NCBI RefSeq assembly: GCF_009192745.1
Contig: NZ_VTFV01000002.1
Coordinates: forward strand, 992,001-1,056,000
Reading direction: 5' to 3'
Length of the DNA: 64,000 bases
Source of the DNA: Arthrobacter citreus
GTDB taxonomy: Bacteria; Actinomycetota; Actinomycetes; Actinomycetales; Micrococcaceae
The notes under the pieces were generated by a model. It was given only the letters and a program-made list of their open reading frames with translations. It had not been told where the DNA came from and did no database searches. Shown in pieces: positions 39,051 through 47,478 of this stretch. The translations under genes and the position numbers were made by a program. How positions within the stretch are numbered: the stretch's first letter is position 1; each line of letters opens with the position of its first letter.

Positions 39051-39063
39051 CACACTCGGAAGG

Positions 39064-40212
39064 CTAGCCCTCGCCGCGAAGCTGGGCGACGCCGTCGTGC
39101 ACCACTGCACGCAGATCCCCGCCGTTAGCCTCTGCAACTCGGCGCTGACGCTGGTAGCCCGCACCGCGTTCGATAATGCCCGCAACATCAGCAAGTTCGG
39201 CACTGCAGCCGAGCTTCTCCGCGACGGGAGCAAGACGCGGCAGAACGTCTTCCAGGAGGTGCTCGGTGACCAGTTTCTCGTTGCCGGCGGCGTCGAGGAT
39301 GATGATCGCATCGAGCCCGTAACGGGCAGCCCGCCACTTGTTCTCCTGCACGTGCCACGGGGGCATGGTCGGAATCGTTCCGCCGTTGTCCAGGATGGTG
39401 GAGAACTCATCTACAAGGCACTGGGTCAGAGCAGCGATGGCTCCGATATCGGTAGCCGTAGATAGCCCGTCGCAGACACGCAGCTCAATGGTTCCCAGTG
39501 CAGGAACCGGACGGATATCCCAGCGGATCTCACTGATCGAATCAATCACACCGGTGGTGAACATGTCCTGCACATAGGACTCGTACTCGGCCCAGGAACG
39601 GAACTGGAACGGCAGCCCCGCAGTAGGAAGCTGCTGGAACATGAGTGCACGCTGGGAGGCGTAGCCGGTATCGTCACCGGACCAGAACGGAGAGGACGCA
39701 GACAAGGCCTGGAAATGCGGAAAGTAGTTCACCAGGCCATCGAGAACCGGCAGCACCTTGTCCCGGGAGTCCAGACCGACGTGGACGTGGACACCGTAGA
39801 TGAGCATCTGCTGGCCCCACCACTGGGTGCGGTCAATGAGCTTGGCGTAACGTTCCTTGTCCGTCACTGGCTGGGAACGCGGCACGGCAAAGGGGTGGGT
39901 GCCGGCGCAGAACAGCTCAACACCCATCTCATCGGTGACCCTGCGGACAGCAGCCATGGAACGGGCAAGATCAGCCTTGGCCTCGGCCACGGTGGTGCAG
40001 ATCCCGGTCACCAATTCAACGGTGTTTTCAAGCAGTTCCTGTTTGATGTGCGGGTGCTCGTCGTCCGGGCTAAGGTCCGGATCGTTGGCATTTACTGCCC
40101 GCAGGACTTCATCGGCTACCGAGAGCAGCTCACCGGATTCCCGGTCTACCAGGGCCAGTTCCCACTCAACCCCAAGGGTCGACTGCGGTGATGCTGCGAA
40201 CTCAATATCCAA
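39064..40212 (-). CDS. Carboxylate-amine ligase / glutamate--cysteine ligase type 2 (YbdK family)
   Basis: 382 aa GCS2-family enzyme joining glutamate with an amine or cysteine. Motifs: TLGVEWELALVDRESGEL, EHPHIKQELLENTVELVTG, LFCAGTHPFA, YGVHVHVGLDSRDKVLPVLDGL, LSASSPFWSGDDTGYASQRALMFQQLPTAGLPF, RWDIRPVPALGTIELRVCDGLST. TTG start at 40210-40212 behind GCAGGAGACG. Substrate not determined; actinobacteria use mycothiol, so a role outside glutathione synthesis is likely. Confidence 0.9.
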   Translation of the reverse strand: MDIEFAASPQSTLGVEWELALVDRESGELLSVADEVLRAVNANDPDLSPDDEHPHIKQELLENTVELVTGICTTVAEAKADLARSMAAVRRVTDEMGVELFCAGTHPFAVPRSQPVTDKERYAKLIDRTQWWGQQMLIYGVHVHVGLDSRDKVLPVLDGLVNYFPHFQALSASSPFWSGDDTGYASQRALMFQQLPTAGLPFQFRSWAEYESYVQDMFTTGVIDSISEIRWDIRPVPALGTIELRVCDGLSTATDIGAIAALTQCLVDEFSTILDNGGTIPTMPPWHVQENKWRAARYGLDAIIILDAAGNEKLVTEHLLEDVLPRLAPVAEKLGCSAELADVAGIIERGAGYQRQRRVAEANGGDLRAVVHDGVAQLRGEG

Positions 40213-40350
40213 TACGTCTCCTGCTGTGCGCTGCGAAAGTTAGTGTCTCCGGTGCCGCACCATTGCGTTCTTAGAGCTGACTTCAATCGTAGCCCGGACA
40301 TCAGCCTGCTCAGTCCCGCTGCGGAAGCTCCGTCAGAGGGTGCCGCACGC

Positions 40351-40356
40351 CATAAT
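40351..40356 (+). promoter_or_regulatory. -10 element for leaderless shikimate dehydrogenase-like mRNA
   Basis: CATAAT, a good -10 variant, is followed by six bases (GGACCA) and ATG at 40363. Confidence 0.5.
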
Positions 40357-40362
40357 GGACCA

Positions 40363-41175
40363 ATGCCGATCCTGAACAAAGACATGACCCTGTGCATCTC
40401 CCTGGCCGCCCGCCCGAGCAACATCGGCACCCGGTTCCACAATTACCTGTATGAGCAGCTGGGGCTGAACTTCATCTACAAGGCCTTTGCACCCGCAGAC
40501 CTGGCCCAGGCAGTGGCAGGGATCCGGGGCCTGCCCATCCGCGGTGCGGCAGTCTCAATGCCGTATAAGGAAGAGGTCATTGCCCTGGTGGACCGCATGG
40601 ATCCCTCCGCGGCGGCGATCGATTCGGTGAACACCATCGTGAACGACGACGGCGTGCTCACCGCCTACAACACCGACTACCTCGCGATCGCACGGCTGCT
40701 CGCGGACCACGAGGTCTCCCCGGCCGACTCAGTGCTGCTGCGCGGCTCCGGCGGTATGGCCAAGGCCGTTGCGGCTGCACTGCGCGACGCCGGTTTTGGC
40801 GGTGTCACGATCGTGGCCCGCAATGAAGGCACAGGCAGGGCCCTCGCCGACCTCTATGGATTCAACTGGATCCCGGAACCCGGCGATGCAACCGCGGACC
40901 TGCTCATCAACGTCACACCGCTGGGCATGGCAGGAGCCGACGAGGACATTCAGTCCTACGAAAACGAAACCATTGCCGCCGCGCAGACGGTGTTTGACGT
41001 CGTCGCCCTTCCCTCGGAGACGCCGCTGATCCGTGCCGCCCGTGCTGCCGGGAAGAAGGTCATCACCGGCGCCGAGGTCATCGCGATCCAGGCAGAGGAA
41101 CAGTTTGTGCTTTACACCGGAGTCCGCCCAACGCCCGAGCAGGTGCGGGAAGCCAGCGAGTTCTCCCGCAGCTAG
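40363..41175 (+). CDS. Shikimate 5-dehydrogenase-like protein
   Basis: 270 aa of the AroE fold (SDH-like type). N-terminal LCISLAARPSNIGTRFHNYLYEQLGLNFIYKAF, catalytic Lys in GAAVSMPYKEEV, NTIVND and catalytic Asp in AYNTDY, then a Rossmann domain with SVLLRGSGGMAKAVAAAL. The RGxGG loop and the absence of the AroE GAGGA form suggest the SDH-like subclass, which may not act in the main shikimate pathway. ATG 40363 fits the leaderless signal. Its stop overlaps that of the convergent methyltransferase in one CTAG. Confidence 0.85.
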   Translation: MPILNKDMTLCISLAARPSNIGTRFHNYLYEQLGLNFIYKAFAPADLAQAVAGIRGLPIRGAAVSMPYKEEVIALVDRMDPSAAAIDSVNTIVNDDGVLTAYNTDYLAIARLLADHEVSPADSVLLRGSGGMAKAVAAALRDAGFGGVTIVARNEGTGRALADLYGFNWIPEPGDATADLLINVTPLGMAGADEDIQSYENETIAAAQTVFDVVALPSETPLIRAARAAGKKVITGAEVIAIQAEEQFVLYTGVRPTPEQVREASEFSRS

Positions 41176-42398
41176 CTGTCCACCGACGAAGGAACGGGCT
41201 CCACAACGATCGCCACACGGTCCTCACCGATCCGGGTGAGGACCAGGGTGGCTTTGTTCGGACCCTTGCCTGAGCCGGTAAGCAGCTGCTTGCGCAGCTC
41301 CTCGGGTGTGACGGCCATGCCGCGCTTCTTGATGTCCAGCACCCCGATGCCGTTGGCACGGACCCAGGCCTTGAGGGCCTTGACGTTGTAGGGCCGGACT
41401 TCAAGGATCCGGTAGGCGCGGGCGAAGGGGGTCTCCACCAGTTCCGGCGCGGCAATGTAGGCGATGTGCGGGTCCAGCAGGTGCCCGCCCAGGGAACGCG
41501 CGACGTCGGCCACCAGACCCGCGCGGATCACCGCGCCGTCGGGCTCATAGAGATAGCCTTCAGCCGGGCCGGTCCGTACGTCCTGTGCACCTGGAACGTA
41601 GTCTTCGTGCGAGGTCAGCTCCGCGGCACCATTGGGGCCGATGACCAATGCCGCGCGGCGAATGCCCGGACGGCGGAGTTCGTTGAACCACAGGGTGGCT
41701 TCAATAACGTCCCCGCCCACGGATACCCACTGGACTTCGCAGCCCGCAGGGACCGATTCGTGCGGAATCCCCGGGCCAAGCTTCACTCCGACGGGCATCC
41801 CGCGATCGGCGAGGGACTCCACGAAGGACAGGGGAGGGGAGAAGGCTTCCGGGTCAAAGATGCGGGAAGTGCCCGACGTCGACGTGGTACGCCGTGCGGG
41901 ATCCAGCCACACGCCGTCGAACCCGGTCAGGTCGAAGGACTCCGCATCTCCCTGGACGACTTTGGCCTCTGGCCACGGCATGAGGTTGATGGTCGCCACC
42001 GCGGCAGTGATCTCATCAAGCTCGACGGCGGTGACCTGGCGGTCCAGCGTGGCCAAGGCAAGGGAATCAGCACCGATGCCGCACCCCAGGTCAGCAACCC
42101 GTTCCAGTCTGGCTTCCTGATAGCGCTGGGCGTGCAGGGCTGCAACATTCAGGCGGGTGGCCTGTTCAAGGCCGGCAGGAGTGAACAGCATGTGCTCTGC
42201 GAACGGTCCGAATTTCGCACGGGCCTTCATCCGCAGCCTGGCCTGGGTGAGGACGGCGGCGACCAGCTCGGGGGAATGCCCGGCCTTGCGCAGCTCGGTG
42301 TTCAGTTTCAGGGACTCGGACTCAAGATACGGGCCAAGAGAGTTCAGCAGCGCCCATCCCTCGGGGGTCAGGACATGGGCAAGGGAGGTATCGGGCAT
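41172..42398 (-). CDS. Class I SAM-dependent methyltransferase with THUMP-like C-terminal domain
   Basis: 408 aa. SAM motif I VADLGCGIGADSLALA near residue 100, then TAVELDEITAAVATIN and the motif IV-like FDGVWLDPARRT. A C-terminal THUMP-like RNA-binding region (RILEVRPYNVKALKAWVRANGIGVLDIKKRGMAVTPEELRKQL) indicates an RNA methyltransferase, target unknown. ATG 42398 has TAGGCT seven bases upstream (leaderless). Confidence 0.87.
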   Translation of the reverse strand: MPDTSLAHVLTPEGWALLNSLGPYLESESLKLNTELRKAGHSPELVAAVLTQARLRMKARAKFGPFAEHMLFTPAGLEQATRLNVAALHAQRYQEARLERVADLGCGIGADSLALATLDRQVTAVELDEITAAVATINLMPWPEAKVVQGDAESFDLTGFDGVWLDPARRTTSTSGTSRIFDPEAFSPPLSFVESLADRGMPVGVKLGPGIPHESVPAGCEVQWVSVGGDVIEATLWFNELRRPGIRRAALVIGPNGAAELTSHEDYVPGAQDVRTGPAEGYLYEPDGAVIRAGLVADVARSLGGHLLDPHIAYIAAPELVETPFARAYRILEVRPYNVKALKAWVRANGIGVLDIKKRGMAVTPEELRKQLLTGSGKGPNKATLVLTRIGEDRVAIVVEPVPSSVDS

Positions 42399-42405
42399 GG
42401 GAATA

Positions 42406-42411
42406 AGCCTA
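42406..42411 (-). promoter_or_regulatory. -10 element for leaderless methyltransferase mRNA
   Basis: On the minus strand TAGGCT is followed by seven bases (TATTCCC) and ATG. Confidence 0.6.
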
Positions 42412-42487
42412 GTCTTCGAGAGTGCGGGCCGTTAGCCGAAGAGCCGCCGCCCGCCTGCAGCCGGCATCCGATGGGTAGAACTCCCCA

Positions 42488-42515
42488 TTGCGGAGGTAAC
42501 CGAACTGTCCATAGT
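42488..42515 (+). promoter_or_regulatory. Possible promoter for the 42581-46134 cassette
   Basis: TTGCGG (42488-42493), 16 bp, CATAGT (42510-42515). It would start transcription about 60 bp before the first gene. Confidence 0.35.
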
Positions 42516-42580
42516 GTTGCTTGGGACTCCGCCGCGGAGGATTGCAGCCGCGGCACGCGAGGATTGTGGAGGGGGAAGCA

Positions 42581-42919
42581 ATGCCCGTCAGCGGGTACGA
42601 CATTGACCTGGCAGGCTGCCGGTCCATCCTGAACCAGGTTGGATCGGACACCGGTCCGGCCGAGGCAGCGGACGCCCTGAGGACCGGGATGGAGTCCGCG
42701 GTGCAGGCCGTAAACAGCACCGTCATCACCATGGCGCTGGAAGAGATTACGAGCCGGCTGCTGCTCCCTCAGGCCGGCGGGGTCCAGGACCGCATTTACG
42801 GCGCCGTCGAGGGAGTCAGTGCGGCGCTCAATGCCTACACGGATGGGGACGCCGGCATGGCGCAGTCCGCGAGAGATGCCGCTGCTGCAGTTCCGCACGG
42901 TTTGGCAGGCATGCAGTGA
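42581..42919 (+). CDS. Small helical WXG100/DUF6507-like protein
   Basis: 112 aa, mostly alpha-helical, no signal peptide. Begins VSGYDIDLAGCRSILNQVGSDTGPAEAADALRTGMESAVQAVNST and continues as two long Ala-rich helices. The GYDIDLAG-RSIL start resembles actinobacterial DUF6507 proteins; size and helicity are like WXG100 secretion partners, though no WXG turn is seen. ATG 42581 follows GGAGGGGGAAGCA. It overlaps the next gene by GTGA, so both are co-translated. Assignment by resemblance only. Confidence 0.6.
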   Translation: MPVSGYDIDLAGCRSILNQVGSDTGPAEAADALRTGMESAVQAVNSTVITMALEEITSRLLLPQAGGVQDRIYGAVEGVSAALNAYTDGDAGMAQSARDAAAAVPHGLAGMQ

Positions 42920-44313
42920 ACGGGCACCAGGCAGTCCTGGCCGGCTGGGCAGATCCCGCTGCGGTGGATGGTGCAGCCGGCGAGATTCGTGCCAAAGGCG
43001 CAGCGTTCAAACAATCGGTCGACGCCTTGTCCTCCACATGGAAGGGCCTGGACGGTTGCTACCAGGCGCCCGAGAGAGCTGATGTCCTCGTAGCCTTTGA
43101 CCCCATCACGGCCCAGGCCGAACTGCTGGAAGCAGCCACCGAAGCCGTGAGCAGTGCCTTGTCGGACTTCGCCGAAGGGGTGCGCGGACTGCTGCCCGCC
43201 AAGGAAGCCTTACTGACCGACCTGGCCGCCTACCAGACCGAACCCGAGCCGGTTAACTCTGACGATGAACCTGCGGCTGAGGCATTTCACTTTGCCCGGG
43301 GCGAATCCCTGCAAAGCCGCCTCACGTACCTCTCCGGACGTCATGAACAGCTGGAAACCGAGTGCGCGGCAGCCCTCCGCTCGGTAGACGGTTACGAGGG
43401 CGGGGCGCTGGCCTTCTTGGCCGGTCCTCTGTTCGCGGCGGTTGTGGGCACGGTCCAGGAGTTCGGCGATCGGCACACGGCCCGAACCAGAGTGACCGTG
43501 GACGCACTGGAGCTTCCGGCCTGGGCTGCACCTTTTTACAGGGACGGCGAGCGTATTTCAGTCCTGGACCCGAGGCATCCGGACTACGGCAGCACCAGGC
43601 GATTCTGGTATACGACGAATGTCGTGGAGACCGTTCGTGAGTGGCGCCCCACGCTCAACCGCACCATGTACAACCAGGATGAAACGTACCGCCGTCGGGT
43701 GGACGCCAACCCGAACCGGTGGGCAGTGCCGGAATCCATCAAGTGGGCAGACCAGCCGGGATCCCTGAAACTCATCAAGGGGGTCGGCTGGGCCGGTGCC
43801 CTGGCCATGACCGGCGTGACTTACGGGGACAATCTTCGGCAGAACCGCAACGAGCTGCTCCGGGCAGACCCCGGTATGGACGCAGAAAGGCTCGAGGGCC
43901 GGGCCAGGGAAATGGCGACGGTACAGACGGCAGCCTCAACAGGTGTGGATTTTGCTGCCGGTGTCACCGGCGCGATGATCGGCACGGCCATCGGAGGGCC
44001 CCTTGGAACAGCGGTCGGATTTGGGGTAGGCATGGGGATCTCCGTGATCACAGACCTCGACCTTTTCGACGGAAGAAGCATCAAGGATTTCACCGCAGAC
44101 ATTGCTGTACAAGGTTGGGATACGACCAAGGAATTGGCTGTTCAAGGCTGGGACACTGCCACAGAGCTTGCCGGGTCTGCCGCCGAGGAAGCAGAAGCGG
44201 CTGCAGAAGCGATAGCTGAAGGAACCGTAGCGGCTGCGGAAGCGATAGCTGAAGGAACCGAAGCTGCTGCAGAAGCCATAGCGGCTGGCTGGAACCGGCT
44301 CTGGGGCAATTAG
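42916..44313 (+). CDS. WXG-motif protein with glycine-zipper segment and C-terminal tandem repeats (possible secreted effector)
   Basis: 465 aa. Residues 1-115 form an ESX/LXG-like helical hairpin with a W-x-G at 42-44 (SSTWKGLDG). Residues 115-335 have no recognised domain. About 339-385 contain a glycine-zipper stretch (GAMIGTAIGGPLGTAVGFGVGMGIS), able to insert in membranes. From 396 two AVQGWDTxxEL repeats and three AEAIAEGT/AAA repeats follow, ending NRLWGN. GTG overlaps the preceding gene. A secreted or pore-forming toxin is possible; no catalytic site is visible. Confidence 0.6.
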   Translation: MNGHQAVLAGWADPAAVDGAAGEIRAKGAAFKQSVDALSSTWKGLDGCYQAPERADVLVAFDPITAQAELLEAATEAVSSALSDFAEGVRGLLPAKEALLTDLAAYQTEPEPVNSDDEPAAEAFHFARGESLQSRLTYLSGRHEQLETECAAALRSVDGYEGGALAFLAGPLFAAVVGTVQEFGDRHTARTRVTVDALELPAWAAPFYRDGERISVLDPRHPDYGSTRRFWYTTNVVETVREWRPTLNRTMYNQDETYRRRVDANPNRWAVPESIKWADQPGSLKLIKGVGWAGALAMTGVTYGDNLRQNRNELLRADPGMDAERLEGRAREMATVQTAASTGVDFAAGVTGAMIGTAIGGPLGTAVGFGVGMGISVITDLDLFDGRSIKDFTADIAVQGWDTTKELAVQGWDTATELAGSAAEEAEAAAEAIAEGTVAAAEAIAEGTEAAAEAIAAGWNRLWGN

Positions 44314-44362
44314 AACCGCCGGTAGAGTCGACACCACGGACAGCGGATGGATCCGGGAGGCC

Positions 44363-44395
44363 GGCCGCGAAACGGCCGCGAAACGGCCGCGAAAC
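44363..44395 (+). repeat. Three perfect 11-bp tandem repeats (GGCCGCGAAAC)
   Basis: Units at 44363-44373, 44374-44384 and 44385-44395, in the 103-bp gap before the small membrane protein gene. The 11-bp period is about one DNA turn. Confidence 0.9.
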
Positions 44396-44416
44396 GATAG
44401 AACGGATTGATAAGTC

Positions 44417-44845
44417 GTGAATGATCTCCTGCCTTCGGCAGTGCTGGTGCTCGGCGGGGCTGCCCTGGCCGTCTCAGGCGTCATGGTGCACCGGAAAAGG
44501 TGGCTTGGCTGGCTTCGCCTGGACCGGCTGGTGCCGGGGACCCCTTCCCTCGCCATCACCTGGCTGGGGCTGTGGCTCGCGACCCTGCCGCTGCTGCCGC
44601 TGGTACTGGACTACGGAATGCTCGGGGGATTATCCGCTCTGGTGAGCAACCTTCTCCTGGCCGCGGGTATCCTCGGTTTCCTCTGGTATCCAGTCAGGCT
44701 GATGCCCCGCTGGATGCAGGAGGAACGGAAGAGAATTCTCGCCGGTGATGACCTGTTCGCCAGGACATATCTGCAGGACAGACACCCGGCGCCCCGTCCC
44801 GGAGACCCGCTCCCGGAGCCCCGCCGCGGTCAGGACACGCCGTGA
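44417..44845 (+). CDS. Small membrane protein of the 42581-46134 cassette
   Basis: 142 aa with three predicted membrane helices at about 5-24, 46-64 and 68-93, then a charged Pro/Arg-rich cytoplasmic tail. No domain recognised. GTG start; its TGA overlaps the next gene. Being directly after a candidate effector, it could be an immunity or export partner, which is inference from position only. Confidence 0.6.
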   Translation: MNDLLPSAVLVLGGAALAVSGVMVHRKRWLGWLRLDRLVPGTPSLAITWLGLWLATLPLLPLVLDYGMLGGLSALVSNLLLAAGILGFLWYPVRLMPRWMQEERKRILAGDDLFARTYLQDRHPAPRPGDPLPEPRRGQDTP

Positions 44846-46134
44846 GCACAACCCTTCCTGTTCTCAGCGTTTTGGGCATGGAGCTGCCCTGTCCCCCGGA
44901 ATGGGACATCACCAGCGGCCCGGGCGGCACGGAGATTATCGCTCATCCTCCAGTGCCCAGCGGGCACTTCCGGCCCAATCTCGTGCTCCGCCGAATGAGG
45001 GTGGCTGAATCGCTGCCGCGCTTGTCGACTGCTGCGCTCGCAGCCACACTGCAGCTCCCGAAGACATACATCTTCGCCAACGACCTCTGGACCCAGTCAC
45101 CTGGCTCCGAAGGGGAACCGACACACGGACGCCGGCAGCGGTTCGTCCGCGAGGCCGAGGGGCAGGTTGTGTGCACCGACCGGTGGCTGTTCAGCGATGG
45201 AACTGACGCAGTGGAAGCCACAGCGAGCTACGCCGTGGAACAGTCCGTCGGTATGCGTCCGCTGTTCGAGCACATGGTGGCGGGGCTGAGGCGCCGGGAA
45301 CCTGTGGCGGAAACGTCGGCGGATCCCGGCATCGGTGCGGTTGCACCAGCGGAGCCACGGCTGGATTCACAGGCAACCCAACTGTTCGGCGAACCGGTCG
45401 AGGACGTTGTGCCCCTTCGGGAAACCCAGCCCTACCGTGTGTCGGGCACGGTGCTCTCCCGCGCGGCCGGTGAGCTCTTCCTCTCCATGTCGAAGCGGGA
45501 CCGCCTGGGACCGTTCGACCGTTCGGGGAACCGCGCTGCGGTCGCTGAACTTGTGGGGGCGGGACTGCTCACGGACGCAGGACGCCTCACATCCAGGGGC
45601 TTGGCGTATGTGGCGCCGCTCCGCACGGGGGCATCCGTTGTCGATTTCCACGCTGTTGGCGGAGCGGTTTCCACGGGAGTCCGTGCCTGGCTGGGTGGCG
45701 GACCTGCCCTGGCCTGGGCCGGGCCTTCACCTGCCTTGTCCGGTGAGCCGCCGCAGGACAGGTTCGAACTGCGGCTGGGCGACGCCGCCGCACTGCCCGG
45801 GGAACTGGCCGGATGGGCCGGTCTGGCTCCGTCCTGGTCTTCGACCGCTGAACCTGTCCTGATGTCCGAGGAAAGCTTTGGCCGCCGGGTTTCAGGAACC
45901 CGGGAGCCTGCACCGGCGGGGGTCCCGGCGAGTCTCTGGTCCGCACCGTGGACGGCGTGGAACCTGGGCCTGAATGGGACCGGCCAGCTGAGCGTGCTGA
46001 GCGCCGGCAACGCCGGTTATTTTCGGATAACCGCATCTGAAGGGATGATCAGGCTTGTGCCGGAACAAGCAGGTGACGTGTGGGATCTTCTGCTGGAAAT
46101 CATCCACCGCGCCGTTGAAGGCAGCTGGCGCTGA
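44842..46134 (+). CDS. LpqN/DcrB-like N-terminal domain fused to an uncharacterised C-terminal domain
   Basis: 430 aa, no signal peptide visible. The first 150 residues (LGMELPCPPEWDI...PNLVLRRMRVAESLPRLS...GRRQRFVREAEGQVVCTDRWLFSDGTDAVEATASYAVEQSVGMRPLFEHMVAGLR) match the strand-helix pattern of LpqN/DcrB-like proteins. The C-terminal part (about 190-430) ends in FRITASEGMIRLVPEQAGDVWDLLLEIIHRAV and is not recognised; its ordering resembles ESX-associated cytosolic accessory proteins. GTG start overlaps the membrane protein stop. Confidence 0.55.
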   Translation: MSTTLPVLSVLGMELPCPPEWDITSGPGGTEIIAHPPVPSGHFRPNLVLRRMRVAESLPRLSTAALAATLQLPKTYIFANDLWTQSPGSEGEPTHGRRQRFVREAEGQVVCTDRWLFSDGTDAVEATASYAVEQSVGMRPLFEHMVAGLRRREPVAETSADPGIGAVAPAEPRLDSQATQLFGEPVEDVVPLRETQPYRVSGTVLSRAAGELFLSMSKRDRLGPFDRSGNRAAVAELVGAGLLTDAGRLTSRGLAYVAPLRTGASVVDFHAVGGAVSTGVRAWLGGGPALAWAGPSPALSGEPPQDRFELRLGDAAALPGELAGWAGLAPSWSSTAEPVLMSEESFGRRVSGTREPAPAGVPASLWSAPWTAWNLGLNGTGQLSVLSAGNAGYFRITASEGMIRLVPEQAGDVWDLLLEIIHRAVEGSWR

Positions 46135-46206
46135 AGCCGGACCGCACGTCCACAACAATGCCGGCCAGCCATGCCAGACCAGGGTTGCCCGGACCCCGGC
46201 AGCAGG

Positions 46207-46212
46207 TAGGTT
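46207..46212 (+). promoter_or_regulatory. -10 element for leaderless aminotransferase mRNA
   Basis: TAGGTT is followed by GGGCTC (6 nt) and ATG at 46219. No Shine-Dalgarno sequence. Confidence 0.6.
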
Positions 46213-46218
46213 GGGCTC

Positions 46219-47370
46219 ATGACTGAGCTGGCACTTGAACCCCTGGATGTCCTCCGCCGCCGCACCAGCGCCAAATGGCGCACCTTTCCCAGTGACGTGC
46301 TGCCGCTGTTCGTAGCGGAAATGGACTATCCCCTCGCGCCCGCCGTGGCCCGCGCGATGATTGGGCGGATCGAAGCGTCCGACGTTGGCTACGTTTCCGG
46401 GCCCGGTCCGGTGGGCCCGGCGTTCGCAGGCTTTGCGCAGCGGCGCTGGAACTGGAAACTGGACCCGGAGGACGTGCGGACCACAACCGACGTCAGCGTG
46501 GCCATCGTGGAGACCCTCCGGCAGGTTCTCGACCCGGGTGACGAAGTCATCATCACTCCGCCTGTTTATCCGCCATTCTTCGATCTTCCGGTGGAAGCAG
46601 GCGGAACGATCCGCGAGGTGCCGTTGCTGCAGGACGACGCAGGCTGGTCCCTGGACCTGGACGGACTCGAAACAGCGTTCGCAACCGGTGCGAAGGCACT
46701 GCTGCTGTGCAACCCGCACAATCCCCTGGGCCTGGTGCATTCGCGGGAGGTGCTCGACGCCGTCGCCCGCCTCGCGGGCAAGTACGGAGCCACTGTGGTC
46801 AGCGACGAGATCCATGCTCCGCTGGTCTACACGGCGAAGGATTTCACCCCGTTCCTTTCTGTCTCCGAAGATGCCCGTGCCCACGGCGTCTGCGTCACCG
46901 CGGCCAGCAAGGGATGGAACATTGCCGGGTCAAAGTGTGCGCTGATGATCGCCTCAGCCCCTGAGACCCGGCTGCTGCTGGATGAAATGCCGGAGGAAGT
47001 CGGCTTCCGGACCTCGATTCTTGGTCTGCACGGCGCCGCCGCCGCGTATGCGGAGGGGGAGGAATGGCTCGACCGCGTACTGGCGGTCCTGAGTTCCAAC
47101 CGGGAACTGCTCCGCGCGCTGCTCTCCGCAGAACTGCCGGAAGTGGGATACCGGATCCCTGACGCCAGCTACTTGGCTTGGCTGGACATGCGTGGACTGG
47201 GCTGGGGAACGGACCCGGCCGCTTATGCCCTGGAGAAGGCACGAGTGGCACTTGAACCCGGTCTGAAGTTCGGTACGGCGGGCGCGGGGTATGCCCGGCT
47301 GAACTTTGGCTGCGCGCCTGACGTCCTGGAGGAGGCCGTGGCGCGGTTGAGCGCTGCCAGAGCATTGTGA
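46219..47370 (+). CDS. MalY/PatB-type PLP aminotransferase / cystathionine beta-lyase
   Basis: 383 aa fold-type I PLP enzyme. RRRTSAKWRTFPSDVLPLFVAEMDYPLAPAV is the MalY/PatB start; CNPHNPLGLVHSREVL; VVSDEIHAPLVY; PLP Lys in AASKGWNIAGSKCA. These give C-S beta-lyase activity on cystathionine or cysteine conjugates. ATG 46219 fits the leaderless signal. Convergent with the siderophore ABC genes. Confidence 0.93.
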   Translation: MTELALEPLDVLRRRTSAKWRTFPSDVLPLFVAEMDYPLAPAVARAMIGRIEASDVGYVSGPGPVGPAFAGFAQRRWNWKLDPEDVRTTTDVSVAIVETLRQVLDPGDEVIITPPVYPPFFDLPVEAGGTIREVPLLQDDAGWSLDLDGLETAFATGAKALLLCNPHNPLGLVHSREVLDAVARLAGKYGATVVSDEIHAPLVYTAKDFTPFLSVSEDARAHGVCVTAASKGWNIAGSKCALMIASAPETRLLLDEMPEEVGFRTSILGLHGAAAAYAEGEEWLDRVLAVLSSNRELLRALLSAELPEVGYRIPDASYLAWLDMRGLGWGTDPAAYALEKARVALEPGLKFGTAGAGYARLNFGCAPDVLEEAVARLSAARAL

Positions 47371-47478
47371 CCCGCAGCCGCGGTGGAAAGTGCGGGGCTT
47401 CTGGGGCTCTTCCGGATGTCCTGAATGGATACGGCCAAAAGTCCGGATGGTAGCCGGAGCCGCCGCTTGAGCTGCGGA

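Larger units (their letters stand above)
38652..39063. other. Gap between the HNH gene and the ligase gene, repeat-rich
   Basis: About 410 bp. The first half (to 38830) has no gene and would hold the HNH-gene promoter. The second half is repetitive and G/C-skewed, see the two repeat entries. Short frames here are low in complexity. Confidence 0.6.
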
